A stretch of 36,239 nt of DNA from Bacillota bacterium. Lineage in GTDB: Bacteria > Bacillota > Clostridia > Lachnospirales > Lachnospiraceae. This document shows, piece after piece, positions 15,595 to 23,045 of this stretch; positions within the stretch are counted from its first letter, which is position 1, and every line of letters starts with the position of its first letter. The position numbers and the translations under genes were made by a program. The notes beneath the pieces were generated by a model, which was given only the letters and a program-made list of their open reading frames with translations, searched no databases and was not told the DNA's origin. The stretch is taken from the NCBI GenBank assembly GCA_902363515.1, contig CABJAN010000029.1:1-36239 (forward strand), read 5' to 3'.

Positions 15595-16941
15595 TTATTG
15601 AACGGTACTAAATATTTCATTCAATTTATCTTCTGCTTCCTTTGCAGCCTTTTCTACATCTGTTCCATTTGTAATAATATCCTGGAACATACTTTCAATA
15701 ATTCCCTGAGAAGTTAAAAGTCCTGCCTGAACGCTTGGTCCTTTTTCAAATCCAATAGCGGTTCCTTCATTCATTGCTTTTGTAATAACGTCTACTGCAT
15801 TAGAGAATTTCTGCACTGTTGGGTTCGCCTGGTATTCAGGTGTATCGGAAATTCCTTCAATAGAAGGCAGCATGCCAACTGGTGTTGCTTCAAGGAATTT
15901 TATGTAAGTTTCCTTCTCATATAATTTTTTCATAAATGCCTTACAGATTTCCGGATGCTCTGAGTTCTGCCATACTACCATAGGAATATTAGATGTTTCA
16001 GCACCATAATCCGGATCATCTGCATTTATCTTCGGAAGGGGAGCGCAATCAATTTGATCAACCAAATCCGGTGAGTTTGTTTCCACTCCTCCAATCTGGA
16101 AACCTGAGTTAAAGTCAAATGCTGTTTTTCCTTGATAGAATAAAGTCGCCTGATCTAAAACTGCATAGTTTACGGAATCTTTTGGAGAACAGTTTTCATA
16201 AATATCTAACCAGTAATTAATTCCATCAATCGCCAAATCACTTGTTAAATCCGCTTTTAAATCATCGGTCAAAAGGCTTCCTCCGCCACTTCTTACATAG
16301 AAATTCAGGAAACGTGTTCCCATTAAATCATTGGAACCGCAAGGGAATGAACAGCCATATACTCCGTCTTTCGTAAGTTTTTTTGCCGCTTCTGCAAATT
16401 CATCCCATGTCTTTGGTACTTCCAGCCCTGCTTCTTGCAATAAATCTTTTCTGTACCACATAACCTGAGCATGAGAATAAAGTGGAATGGAATAACATTC
16501 TCCATCTTTTTCTCCTTCATCCAAAGCAGTTTCTGCAAATTTATCACGTCCGATATCATCAATCAAATCATCAAGAGGCGCTAATGCTTCTGCATCCATC
16601 ATCTCAACTACATGTCCCGGAAGTGCTGTACTCATGTCTGGTACATTTCCCGAAGCCAGACCTGTTGTCCACTTTGTGTAAAAGTCTCCCCAGGAAAAGG
16701 TTTCGATTGTAATGTTTACCTCTGGATTATCTTTCATAAATTGATCTGCGGTTTCCTGAATAACTTCCAATCTTGGTCCCTGTGTAAAGGAATGCCAAAA
16801 AGTAATATCACCTTTTAATTCTCCGTCTGCGTTCACAGAACTCTTTTCCTCTGTACTTTTCTTTCCTGAGTCACCTCCGCATCCTGCAAAAGACCCTAAT
16901 GTTAAAATTCCTGCTAACAATAATGCAAGCTTCTTTTTCAT
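15595..16941 (-). CDS. ABC transporter substrate-binding lipoprotein, probable sialic acid / 2,7-anhydro-Neu5Ac binder
   Basis: A 448-residue CUT1-type extracellular binding protein. It has a lipoprotein signal peptide (MKKKLALLLAGILTLGS) ending in FAGC; the Cys would be lipidated, followed by a Gly/Ser/Lys-rich linker. The mature part starts ELKGDITFWHSF, typical of family 1 binding proteins. Start choice: ATG 16941 has AAAGGAG 7 nt upstream; an in-frame start at 16962 lies before that site. It is the first gene of the operon with two permeases, the NanOx-like enzyme and YhcH, matching the SAT2 transporter of R. gnavus. Ligand is inferred from context only. Confidence 0.83.
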   Translation of the reverse strand: MKKKLALLLAGILTLGSFAGCGGDSGKKSTEEKSSVNADGELKGDITFWHSFTQGPRLEVIQETADQFMKDNPEVNITIETFSWGDFYTKWTTGLASGNVPDMSTALPGHVVEMMDAEALAPLDDLIDDIGRDKFAETALDEGEKDGECYSIPLYSHAQVMWYRKDLLQEAGLEVPKTWDEFAEAAKKLTKDGVYGCSFPCGSNDLMGTRFLNFYVRSGGGSLLTDDLKADLTSDLAIDGINYWLDIYENCSPKDSVNYAVLDQATLFYQGKTAFDFNSGFQIGGVETNSPDLVDQIDCAPLPKINADDPDYGAETSNIPMVVWQNSEHPEICKAFMKKLYEKETYIKFLEATPVGMLPSIEGISDTPEYQANPTVQKFSNAVDVITKAMNEGTAIGFEKGPSVQAGLLTSQGIIESMFQDIITNGTDVEKAAKEAEDKLNEIFSTVQ

Positions 16942-17138
16942 AGTCTTACTCCTTTCCTTCATACTGTTTCGTCATTTCTCACAATACATTCCACTTTTCC
17001 GCCCTTGCTTTGTGGCTTTTATTTTCTATATTCTGATTTTACATTTTTTCTTTATACAACGCCACTGAATAATCATTTATCAATAGCACAAAACAACTCT
17101 TTTTCTTCCATATCTGTGTATTCTCTGTTTTTACACAA
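16942..17138 (-). promoter_or_regulatory. Control region of the second sialic acid operon
   Basis: AT-rich stretch between the araC terminator and the binding-protein gene with no coding capacity I trust. On the minus strand TTGATA near 17084 is followed about 20 bp later by GTATAAAG, a poorly spaced promoter. That would fit a promoter needing an activator such as the adjacent AraC protein. I could not define operator repeats. Confidence 0.3.
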
Positions 17139-17176
17139 AAAAATATCTTTTCTCATTGCTCAGAAAAGATATTTTT
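17139..17176 (-). terminator. Terminator of the araC-type gene
   Basis: A perfect 15-bp inverted repeat (17139-17153 with 17162-17176; arm AAAAATATCTTTTCT) is followed on the minus strand by further T. It lies about 85 bp past the regulator's stop codon and isolates it from the downstream operon. Confidence 0.75.
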
Positions 17177-17262
17177 GGCTATTTTGTATGTTTTTACCTT
17201 ACATTCCTTTTTGCAACTATATATTCTATATGATATTCCTCACTTTATAGGATTAATCGGCA

Positions 17263-18123
17263 CTATTCCTTTGATATTTTTCGATATTGATTTGGCGTAA
17301 CACCAAAATGTTTTTTAAAAACACGAATAAAAAAATTGACGTCTTCATATCCCACGCTATAGGCAATATCACTGACGCTTTCCGAAGACAGCAGCAATCT
17401 TCTCCCTGCTACAGTCATACGCATATCTCTGAGATATTCTCCCGGGCTTTTTCCTGTCTGTTCCTTGAAAAGTTTCCGAAACCTTGTTTCTCCAAGTCCT
17501 GCCATATCACATAACCTTGCAGTTGTATAGTTTTCCGTTGGGTGTAATACCATAAAATCTACAACATGTCTGATTCTCTGGTCCATTTGCTCTATCTTAA
17601 TGTCTCCTTCCCCTGTTACTTCCCGCTCTATCTGACCTTCACATTTTCCTGCTCTTCCAATAATTTTCCCAATCAGTAATTCCAGATATCCCCGGACTAA
17701 AAATATACGTTCTGCACCTTCAGAATGTATTGCCTGATAAATTTTGTCAAAATACTCCTTCTCACCTTTATCATCCAAAACCTCCGGCATTTGATAATAA
17801 TCTCTTAGGAAGTCTCCTCCTTCATATGAAACAGACATATTAAACCGTATGCTTGTAAATGAAAAAGTATTTCCCAGAGCATGACAAGATAATACACATC
17901 CTCTTGGCAGATAAATTATCTGATTTTTTTCCACCACAACCTCTTTTCCATCAATAATAAAAATAGCCTTCCCCACTGTAATATAACGCAGCATACTGTA
18001 AGGAATCTTTGTTTCTGGCATATACCAGGCTTTGCCAAAAGAATATTTATCTATATACAGAAAATTAATTCTTACACCTTCTATATAGGTTTTCTCTGTT
18101 GTCACTTCATTTTTGCTCACCAT
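17263..18123 (-). CDS. AraC-family transcriptional regulator
   Basis: A 286-residue regulator. Residues 1-140 form a cupin-like sugar-sensing domain (IPYSMLRYITVGKA, IIYLPRGCVLSCHA). The last 100 residues hold the double helix-turn-helix of the AraC family, with TTARLCDMAGLGETRFRKLF and VSDIAYSVGYEDVNFFIRVF, ending HFGVTPNQYRK. It lies directly upstream of, and in line with, the ABC transporter/NanOx operon but is separated from it by a terminator, so it is probably that operon's activator (inference). A promoter (TTCACA-17-TATAAT) lies 60 bp upstream. Confidence 0.85.
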   Translation of the reverse strand: MVSKNEVTTEKTYIEGVRINFLYIDKYSFGKAWYMPETKIPYSMLRYITVGKAIFIIDGKEVVVEKNQIIYLPRGCVLSCHALGNTFSFTSIRFNMSVSYEGGDFLRDYYQMPEVLDDKGEKEYFDKIYQAIHSEGAERIFLVRGYLELLIGKIIGRAGKCEGQIEREVTGEGDIKIEQMDQRIRHVVDFMVLHPTENYTTARLCDMAGLGETRFRKLFKEQTGKSPGEYLRDMRMTVAGRRLLLSSESVSDIAYSVGYEDVNFFIRVFKKHFGVTPNQYRKISKE

Positions 18124-18181
18124 ATCACCCCCATATATTTCTTTCTAAATTCTGAAATTTTCTATTTTTCTCCATGTTTTT

Positions 18182-18226
18182 ATTATAACCTTGTCTGTGA
18201 AATTTGTGAATCTTTTCCATGGCAAA
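18182..18226 (-). promoter_or_regulatory. Promoter of the araC-type gene with upstream shared element
   Basis: On the minus strand TTCACA (18210-18205) and TATAAT (18187-18182) are 17 bp apart. The 26 bp at 18201-18226, covering the -35 and 16 bp upstream, recur with one mismatch at 19625-19650 in the same place of another minus-strand promoter. Confidence 0.65.
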
Positions 18227-18331
18227 AGGTGATTTTGTCACAGACACAGTCCCCTTCTTTTTGTATACTACAGATAAAGCTAGAAAAAATAAAGAACAGA
18301 CATAGATGATTAAACTACAGGAGGTTTTCCT

Positions 18332-19078
18332 ATGAGATTAAAAGATAAAGTTGCTATTATTACAGGAGGCAGCCGCGGTATTGGCTTTGCAACTGCGGAG
18401 GCATTTTTAAGAGAAGGCGCTGTTGTTATCCTCACTGCCAGCACCCAGGAATCTGCGGACACTGCTGTGAAAAAACTGAAAGAAAAACATCCGGATTCTA
18501 CCATAGCCGGTATTAGTCCTAACCTGGCAGATTTGGAATCTGTACGTTCTTCTTTCCGTGAAGCCACTTCTAAATATGGCTGTGTTGATATTTTAGTGAA
18601 CAATGCCGGACTTTCTGAACGTACTCCGTTTATGGAATACAAGGAGGAAGATTTTGACCGCATTATGGACTTAAACGTAAAAGGTGTTTTTAATTGTACC
18701 AGAGCAGCTTCTGAATGTATGATTGCCCGTGGTGATGGTGTGATTCTCAACACCTCCTCCATGGTAAGTATTTACGGTCAGGCCAGCGGTCTTGCTTATC
18801 CTGTTTCTAAATTTGCAGTAAACGGTCTTACTGTTTCTCTTGCAAGAGAGCTGGGACCGAAAGGCATCCGTGTAAACGCAGTTGCACCTGGTATTACAGA
18901 AACAGATATGATGAAATCAGTTCCAAAAGAGGTTATTGATCCCCTTATTAATCAGATTCCTCTTCGCCGCCTTGGTCAGCCGGAGGATATTGCCAATGCT
19001 TTTATATTCCTTGCTTCTGACGAAGCTTCCTACATTACCGGAGTTGTTTTAAGCGTAGACGGTATGGCAAGATCCTAA
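18332..19078 (+). CDS. Short-chain dehydrogenase/reductase (SDR), FabG-like
   Basis: A 248-residue classical SDR. The cofactor motif TGGSRGIG is at 11-18, NNAG at 90-93, and the catalytic set S143, Y156 and K160 (YPVSK) is complete. The C-terminus has PLRRLGQPEDIANAFIFLASDEASYITG, typical of the FabG/glucose dehydrogenase branch, so an NAD(P)-dependent alcohol or ketone reaction is certain only in kind. AGGAGG lies 9 nt before ATG 18332. It is divergent from the araC-type gene, so it may belong to the sialic acid regulon, but nothing in the sequence proves a sugar substrate. Confidence 0.85.
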   Translation: MRLKDKVAIITGGSRGIGFATAEAFLREGAVVILTASTQESADTAVKKLKEKHPDSTIAGISPNLADLESVRSSFREATSKYGCVDILVNNAGLSERTPFMEYKEEDFDRIMDLNVKGVFNCTRAASECMIARGDGVILNTSSMVSIYGQASGLAYPVSKFAVNGLTVSLARELGPKGIRVNAVAPGITETDMMKSVPKEVIDPLINQIPLRRLGQPEDIANAFIFLASDEASYITGVVLSVDGMARS

Positions 19079-19085
19079 AAATGAA

Positions 19086-19144
19086 AAAAAGAAAAACATC
19101 CGCACCTCCTCATATTCGTCAGTATGCCGGATGTTTTTCTTTTT
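19086..19144. terminator. Bidirectional terminator between SDR and GIY-YIG genes
   Basis: A perfect 17-bp inverted repeat, 19086-19102 with 19128-19144 (core GAAAAACATCCG / CGGATGTTTTTC), with T-runs on both sides. The right arm is inside the 3' coding end of the GIY-YIG gene. Confidence 0.8.
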
Positions 19145-19394
19145 GTTTTATCAGTTCTTCTTTTTGTTTTCTGGTCAGTTTTTTTATTTCACATTCTCGC
19201 CGCATGGCCTCTTCTCTGGTTTGAAATTGTTCAAAATAAACCAATTCTACAGGGCGTCGCGCTCTGGTATATTTTGCTCCTTTCCCTGCATTGTGACAGG
19301 CCACCCGCTTGTCCAAATCTGTGGTCCACCCTGTATACAGACTACCATCTTTGCATTTCAACATATATGTATACTTTAAATTTTTTTGTTCCAT
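19119..19394 (-). CDS. GIY-YIG domain protein, UPF0213/YhbQ type
   Basis: A 91-residue protein consisting of one GIY-YIG nuclease-like domain: [17 protein letters not shown] (the two paired motifs), then [26 protein letters not shown] and the [15 protein letters not shown] helix with the conserved Arg and Glu. Single-domain members are common in Firmicutes and are thought to act on DNA, but the physiological role is unsettled. Start choice: ATG 19394 begins just before the domain and has AGGGA upstream; the same frame stays open to 19484 but that extension is unlike the family. It follows a leader of about 200 nt from its own promoter. Confidence 0.8.
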   Translation of the reverse strand: MEQKNLKYTYMLKCKDGSLYTGWTTDLDKRVACHNAGKGAKYTRARRPVELVYFEQFQTREEAMRRECEIKKLTRKQKEELIKQKEKHPAY

Positions 19395-19600
19395 GTTTGT
19401 AATCCCTGCCGTTCTATGTACGGACGCTCCGTCTGCTTTCCTAAGCGAAACAAAACGCCCTCTATATGAAGCCGCCGATACCAAACGTATTTCATCCAGC
19501 CGGAAAACCGTATGTCATGCCTTTCCTGGAAGGAACATCTGTTTTCCGGAATCCACGTTTTTAGATTGTAAGATTTTCGGCTGCTGATTTTCTGTTGTTT
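19395..19600 (-). other. Long structured leader of the GIY-YIG gene
   Basis: Between the promoter at 19606-19634 and the start codon lie about 200 nt with several inverted repeats: CCGGAAAAC (19500-19508) with GTTTTCCGG (19541-19549), enclosing TTCCT (523-527) with AGGAA (531-535), and ACGGA (19420-19424) with TCCGT (19428-19432). The last hairpin lies 25 nt from the start codon. I recognise no known riboswitch in it. Confidence 0.4.
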
Positions 19601-19605
19601 AATTT

Positions 19606-19650
19606 ATTATACTCTTACAATCTGAATTTGTGAATCTTTTCTATGGCAAA
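19606..19650 (-). promoter_or_regulatory. Promoter of the GIY-YIG gene with upstream shared element
   Basis: Minus strand TTCACA (19634-19629) and TATAAT (19611-19606) are 17 bp apart. The upstream 26-bp element (19625-19650) is nearly identical to 18201-18226 and overlaps the last codons of the SpoIIQ-like gene. Confidence 0.65.
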
Positions 19651-20417
19651 TACTGCATGGGATCTAATGGTGTCCCGTCCTTTGTTAATGCAAAGTACAG
19701 ATTCGTGCCTTCTTTGGTGTAATATTTTGTTGGTTCATTTACATATCCCAGTACACTGCCTGCTGATACATATTCCTCTGCCTGAAATGGCACATCTTTT
19801 AACTGTCCATATACTGCCTGGTATCCATTTCCCATATCCAGTGTTACTGTTGTTCCAGTCTCCTCATTTTCCACTATGGAAAGGACTTTCCCATTAGCTA
19901 CTGCTGTCACCGGCGCTCCGGCTTCTGCTGAAATTGCCACAGCCGGATTTAATTTGTATACATTCAGTGTTGGAAAATATACGGTATTTTCCATATTATA
20001 GTCAAGAACAACCTGTCCGTTTACCGGCCACTGCATAAGGGAACTTTCTGTAAAATTCAAATCTACTGTTTGAGAAATCACCGGCTGGTTCTGTGTTGAT
20101 GCAGAAGCGCTTTCTGCCGCTTGTTCCTCTGCCTGTTCTGTTACTGGTTCTGTAGTCTCTTCCGGCGTTTCCGGTTCTTCTAACGTAGTTTCTGTTTCTC
20201 TGGTTCCTTCTACTTCCGAAGTATTGGCATCTTCTGTTTCTTCTCTTTCTTCTGTCTTTATTGCCTGGTCAACAGAATCCTCTTCATTCTCCTTAACAAG
20301 TTCTTTCTCGTTTGGTGTACTCTTACTCCCGGACTGATAAACAGCCGCACATGTGACCACTAATGTCAATGCCAGCAGACTTCCTAATGCCACACGAATT
20401 TTACCTTTTTTACTCAT
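19641..20417 (-). CDS. SpoIIQ-like membrane protein with degenerate LytM/M23 domain
   Basis: A 258-residue protein: short cytoplasmic end, one membrane segment (about 9-30), a long Glu/Thr-rich linker (about 35-110) and a C-terminal LytM/M23 fold (about 135-258). The fold is clear from GAPVTAVANGKVLSI, TVTLDMGNGYQAVYGQL, AGSVLGYV and LYFALTKDGTPLDP. All zinc ligands expected of an active endopeptidase are gone: no His in the strand before GAPV, YGQL where YxHL is expected, and LYFAL where LHFEL is expected. In sporulating Firmicutes such a protein (SpoIIQ) acts in the forespore membrane with SpoIIIAH during engulfment; spoIID is close by. ATG 20417 has AGAGGTG upstream. A forespore-type promoter precedes it. 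Confidence 0.75.
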   Translation of the reverse strand: MSKKGKIRVALGSLLALTLVVTCAAVYQSGSKSTPNEKELVKENEEDSVDQAIKTEEREETEDANTSEVEGTRETETTLEEPETPEETTEPVTEQAEEQAAESASASTQNQPVISQTVDLNFTESSLMQWPVNGQVVLDYNMENTVYFPTLNVYKLNPAVAISAEAGAPVTAVANGKVLSIVENEETGTTVTLDMGNGYQAVYGQLKDVPFQAEEYVSAGSVLGYVNEPTKYYTKEGTNLYFALTKDGTPLDPMQYLP

Positions 20418-20431
20418 ATCTTTCACCTCTA

Positions 20432-20480
20432 CCTATGATGGAGCAATCCGCCCCTTTTTTAGCTTCAATCATAGGATTGC
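20432..20480. repeat. Two interlocked inverted repeats before the SpoIIQ-like gene
   Basis: CCTATGAT (20432-20439) pairs with ATCATAGG (20468-20475), and GCAATCC (20443-20449) with GGATTGC (20474-20480). On the minus strand the order is that of an H-type pseudoknot with a long A/G-rich loop, ending just before the ribosome site. It could be RNA structure or a protein binding site. Confidence 0.45.
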
Positions 20481-20500
20481 CAGAAAATGAAAACTTATAC
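20473..20500 (-). promoter_or_regulatory. Possible forespore sigma (SigF/SigG-like) promoter
   Basis: On the minus strand GTATA (20500-20496) is followed after 14 bp by GGCAATCCT (20481-20473), which fits the GGnnAnnnT type -10 of SigF promoters. This supports a sporulation role for the SpoIIQ-like gene. Based on recalled consensus only. Confidence 0.45.
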
Positions 20501-20529
20501 ATTATCTATTTCTCTTTTCTTGGTATGTA

Positions 20530-20538
20530 TGGTAAAAT
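20530..20538 (+). promoter_or_regulatory. Extended -10 promoter of the 305-residue membrane protein
   Basis: TGGTAAAAT (20530-20538) is an extended -10 (TGn plus TAAAAT) about 39 bp before the start codon. No good -35 was seen. Confidence 0.4.
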
Positions 20539-20576
20539 AAAGAAAAACACTCAGGCATTACGGAGGATTCCTACAT

Positions 20577-21494
20577 ATGAAAAAAACTGGAAACATACTT
20601 TGTTATGGTTTTATTTTACTGCTGCTTCTTGCAGACATTGCTGTGCTGGCATACTTTTTTAATTTTTCTGCTGCACCTGGTTATTACTACATTTGCCTTG
20701 CCTGCATTTTTGTGGTGCTTATTCTTTTCCTGATTTTCCAGCTCAAGGTACAGAAACGGCTAAAAGCTTCCATTCGTCCGTGGATACCCGCAGGCTTTAC
20801 GATTCTGGTTTTACTTTTTAGCGGTATTTTCCTTTACACTGGAGTCAGAGATGGACTTGCCATGAAACATCCTTTGCAGACCACAGTGAATCAGACTAAA
20901 TTTTTCAGAATTCCCCATACCATTTTCAAGTATTCTTTAAAAGACACTTACCGTATGGAGGGAATTGATATTTTAGATGAAAAAGTCTCTCTGCAAATCA
21001 GTGAAAAGGACTACAAAAAATATTCTTACATTACTGAAAAAGAATATATGGAATATGATGAGGACAGCAACCGTATTCTATACAGCTACGAATATTCTGA
21101 AGATTCCAAACTTATGGCAGAATATCTTCCTGTATCAAAAAAAGTGGTAAATCTGGTAGAACTTACTCCTTCTTCCAAGACTTATACCCAAACAGATAAG
21201 CTGCACTCTTTAGAAGCAGAAATTACATCTGTCATTGACGACCGTACTATGGAAGCAACCGTGACCGACCTTGGAGATTATGAAGGTTCCCATGTAAAAG
21301 AAGGGGATACCATTACCATACATGGTACAATGACCATCCTCTATCCTTACAATGTACAGGGCTTCTATGAAATTAAAGAAGGGGATTTAGTCACTTTCTC
21401 TGTAGATGAACTCACTACAGGAGATTCGATTTCCGTAACAACCTCTGTTCTGAATCTGGCAGAAAATCAGACCAAAGGGGAACCTGTGGAATAG
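20577..21494 (+). CDS. Membrane-anchored protein of unknown function
   Basis: A 305-residue protein I do not recognise. It has three membrane segments in the first 100 residues (about 6-27, 33-56 and 70-88), then a soluble, probably extracellular, region of about 200 residues. The soluble part is charged and contains an apparent OB-like or beta-rich stretch (EAEITSVIDDRTMEATVTD, KEGDTITIHGTMTIL, IKEGDLVTFSVDELT). No cysteine or catalytic motif stands out. ATG 20577 has GGAGG upstream. It is divergent from the SpoIIQ-like gene and convergent with spoIID, so an envelope or sporulation role is possible but unproven. Confidence 0.8.
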   Translation: MKKTGNILCYGFILLLLLADIAVLAYFFNFSAAPGYYYICLACIFVVLILFLIFQLKVQKRLKASIRPWIPAGFTILVLLFSGIFLYTGVRDGLAMKHPLQTTVNQTKFFRIPHTIFKYSLKDTYRMEGIDILDEKVSLQISEKDYKKYSYITEKEYMEYDEDSNRILYSYEYSEDSKLMAEYLPVSKKVVNLVELTPSSKTYTQTDKLHSLEAEITSVIDDRTMEATVTDLGDYEGSHVKEGDTITIHGTMTILYPYNVQGFYEIKEGDLVTFSVDELTTGDSISVTTSVLNLAENQTKGEPVE

Positions 21495-21509
21495 AATACT
21501 CAGCTAACC

Positions 21510-21569
21510 AGAGGAATCGTTATACGTTTCCGGCAGATATGCCTTATATGTATAACGATTCCTCTTTTT
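21510..21569 (+). terminator. Terminator of the unknown membrane protein gene
   Basis: A perfect 16-bp inverted repeat (21510-21525 with 21550-21565; arm AGAGGAATCGTTATAC) is followed by TTTTT on the plus strand. Confidence 0.85.
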
Positions 21570-22452
21570 ATTCTTTCTCACTAATTTGCATTTCAGGGAA
21601 AAAATACGTTAAAATTTCTTTGTATTCTTTTCCCTCCAATGCCATCTGTTCTGCGCCATATTGGCTAAGCCCCACACCATGGCCTTTCCCTTTGCATAAA
21701 AATCTCACCTTTTCTTCAGAACACTGTACAGAAAAACAGGAAGACGGCAGTTTTAGAATTTCTCTTATTTTTTCCCCTTGTATCATTTGATTCCCAATCT
21801 GAAGTTCCAGAACATACCCTGCCCCATCTGTTTGTTTCACTTCCACCACTTTTGTTTCCCCAAAGGTAAAACCACCATAAAATTTCTTCATTCTTTTCTC
21901 AAGTTCCTGAAATGAAAAATAACAGCCCTCTACATAAAGAGGACTGTCTCTATCTTTTGCTGATTCTACAGAAGTTATGTATCCGTAAGACTCACCCATG
22001 ACATCTGCTCCATCTCTGGTTTTTCCAGAGCTAATCCCATGATAAGGCGCTTCTTTTATTTCTCCCTGGGTTGTTAATAAAACCTCGCCACTGGTTTCCC
22101 TGGCAGCTTCCTGAAATATATGAAATTTTTCCAGCATTTCCAGATTCATATGTTTTCCTTTGAAAAATGCTGCTGTTTCTTCTAATATTTCTTTTCTCTC
22201 TTTTTCACTTTTCACAGAAAGGTTGGTCCTGGCAAGAACCACCTGCGCCTTAATGGTTTCTTTTGAGTATTCCCAGGAAATCTGAGAAGCTGCAACTCCT
22301 GCTACATAATCTTCAACCGTCTGTTCCCGATTCACTGGACAGGCTCTTCGCCCTAAAACCACCACCGTAATCAAATAGGGAAGCAATAGCAACAGCAATA
22401 CTGCCAAAATCCACGATTCTCTTTCTTTTTTCATAAAACACAGAATCCGCAC
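21568..22452 (-). CDS. spoIID: SpoIID/LytB domain protein
   Basis: A 294-residue protein with one N-terminal membrane segment and a SpoIID domain. Diagnostic parts are VEDYVAGVAASQI, TIKAQVVLARTNL, ISSGKTRDGADVMG and the C-terminal GKGHGVGLSQYGAEQMALEG. SpoIID is a peptidoglycan lytic transglycosylase needed for engulfment. The residue after VAAS is Gln57, where many SpoIID proteins have the catalytic Glu; whether this lineage uses another acid cannot be told here. The reading frame starts at GTG 22452; the ATG at 22434 has no better ribosome site, so the start is uncertain. It is 29 bp after mnmM, the third gene of a metY-mnmM-spoIID run. Confidence 0.85.
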   Translation of the reverse strand: MRILCFMKKERESWILAVLLLLLLPYLITVVVLGRRACPVNREQTVEDYVAGVAASQISWEYSKETIKAQVVLARTNLSVKSEKERKEILEETAAFFKGKHMNLEMLEKFHIFQEAARETSGEVLLTTQGEIKEAPYHGISSGKTRDGADVMGESYGYITSVESAKDRDSPLYVEGCYFSFQELEKRMKKFYGGFTFGETKVVEVKQTDGAGYVLELQIGNQMIQGEKIREILKLPSSCFSVQCSEEKVRFLCKGKGHGVGLSQYGAEQMALEGKEYKEILTYFFPEMQISEKE

Positions 22453-22481
22453 TGTTTCTCATTGACAGTATATGACTGCTT

Positions 22482-23045
22482 CTATTTTTTTACCACAAAA
22501 GCCGGTATGGGAGGATTGTTTTTACGGTTGTAATAAGTATTCACAATCACAATATATTGCTTCTCATCTAAATTTTTTAAGCACTCTAAAATCCTGTCTT
22601 TTTCTTCAAAACCGGTGTCTCCTCCACTATAGATGCAAAGCGCCAGAACACCGTCTTTTTTTAGTAAGGTAAGTCCTTTATTGATTGCTTCTACACTGGT
22701 ATCCGCTTTTGTAGCAAGACTATGGTCTCCTCCCGGAAGATACCCAAAATTAAAATAGATTCCATCTACAGATTCCGCTTCCAGATATTTCTCCATATTG
22801 GTATGGCTATCCAAACACAGCCTGGCTTTCCCTTCCATGTGGTGTTCTTTCAGCAGCTTTTCTGTAGCCAGCAGCGCTTTTTCCTGAATGTCAAAAGCGG
22901 TTACCATTCCCGTCTCTCCTGCTAACTCACAGAGAAACAAAGTATCATGTCCGTTGCCCATGGTAGCATCTACATAGCAGCCCCCAGGCCTTACCTGTAG
23001 TTTAAACAACTCATGACTCCATTGTGTAATCTGATAGGATATCAT
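22482..23045 (-). CDS. mnmM: Class I SAM methyltransferase, MnmM/YtqB family
   Basis: A 187-residue Rossmann methyltransferase of the YtqB family. The SAM motif is VDATMGNGHDT (25-35), followed by the acidic AFDIQ strand end; a later NFGYLPGGDHS and the C-terminal NRKNNPPIPAFVVKK are typical of the family. B. subtilis YtqB (MnmM) methylates the 5-aminomethyl group of U34 in tRNAs to give mnm5-type uridines. It overlaps the end of metY by 4 bp (ATGA), so the two are translationally coupled. Confidence 0.8.
   Translation of the reverse strand: MISYQITQWSHELFKLQVRPGGCYVDATMGNGHDTLFLCELAGETGMVTAFDIQEKALLATEKLLKEHHMEGKARLCLDSHTNMEKYLEAESVDGIYFNFGYLPGGDHSLATKADTSVEAINKGLTLLKKDGVLALCIYSGGDTGFEEKDRILECLKNLDEKQYIVIVNTYYNRKNNPPIPAFVVKK

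Noticed and set aside
19395..19484. N-terminal extension of the GIY-YIG protein
   Set aside because: The residues are not part of the domain, and ATG 19394 has a better ribosome site; the region looks like structured leader.
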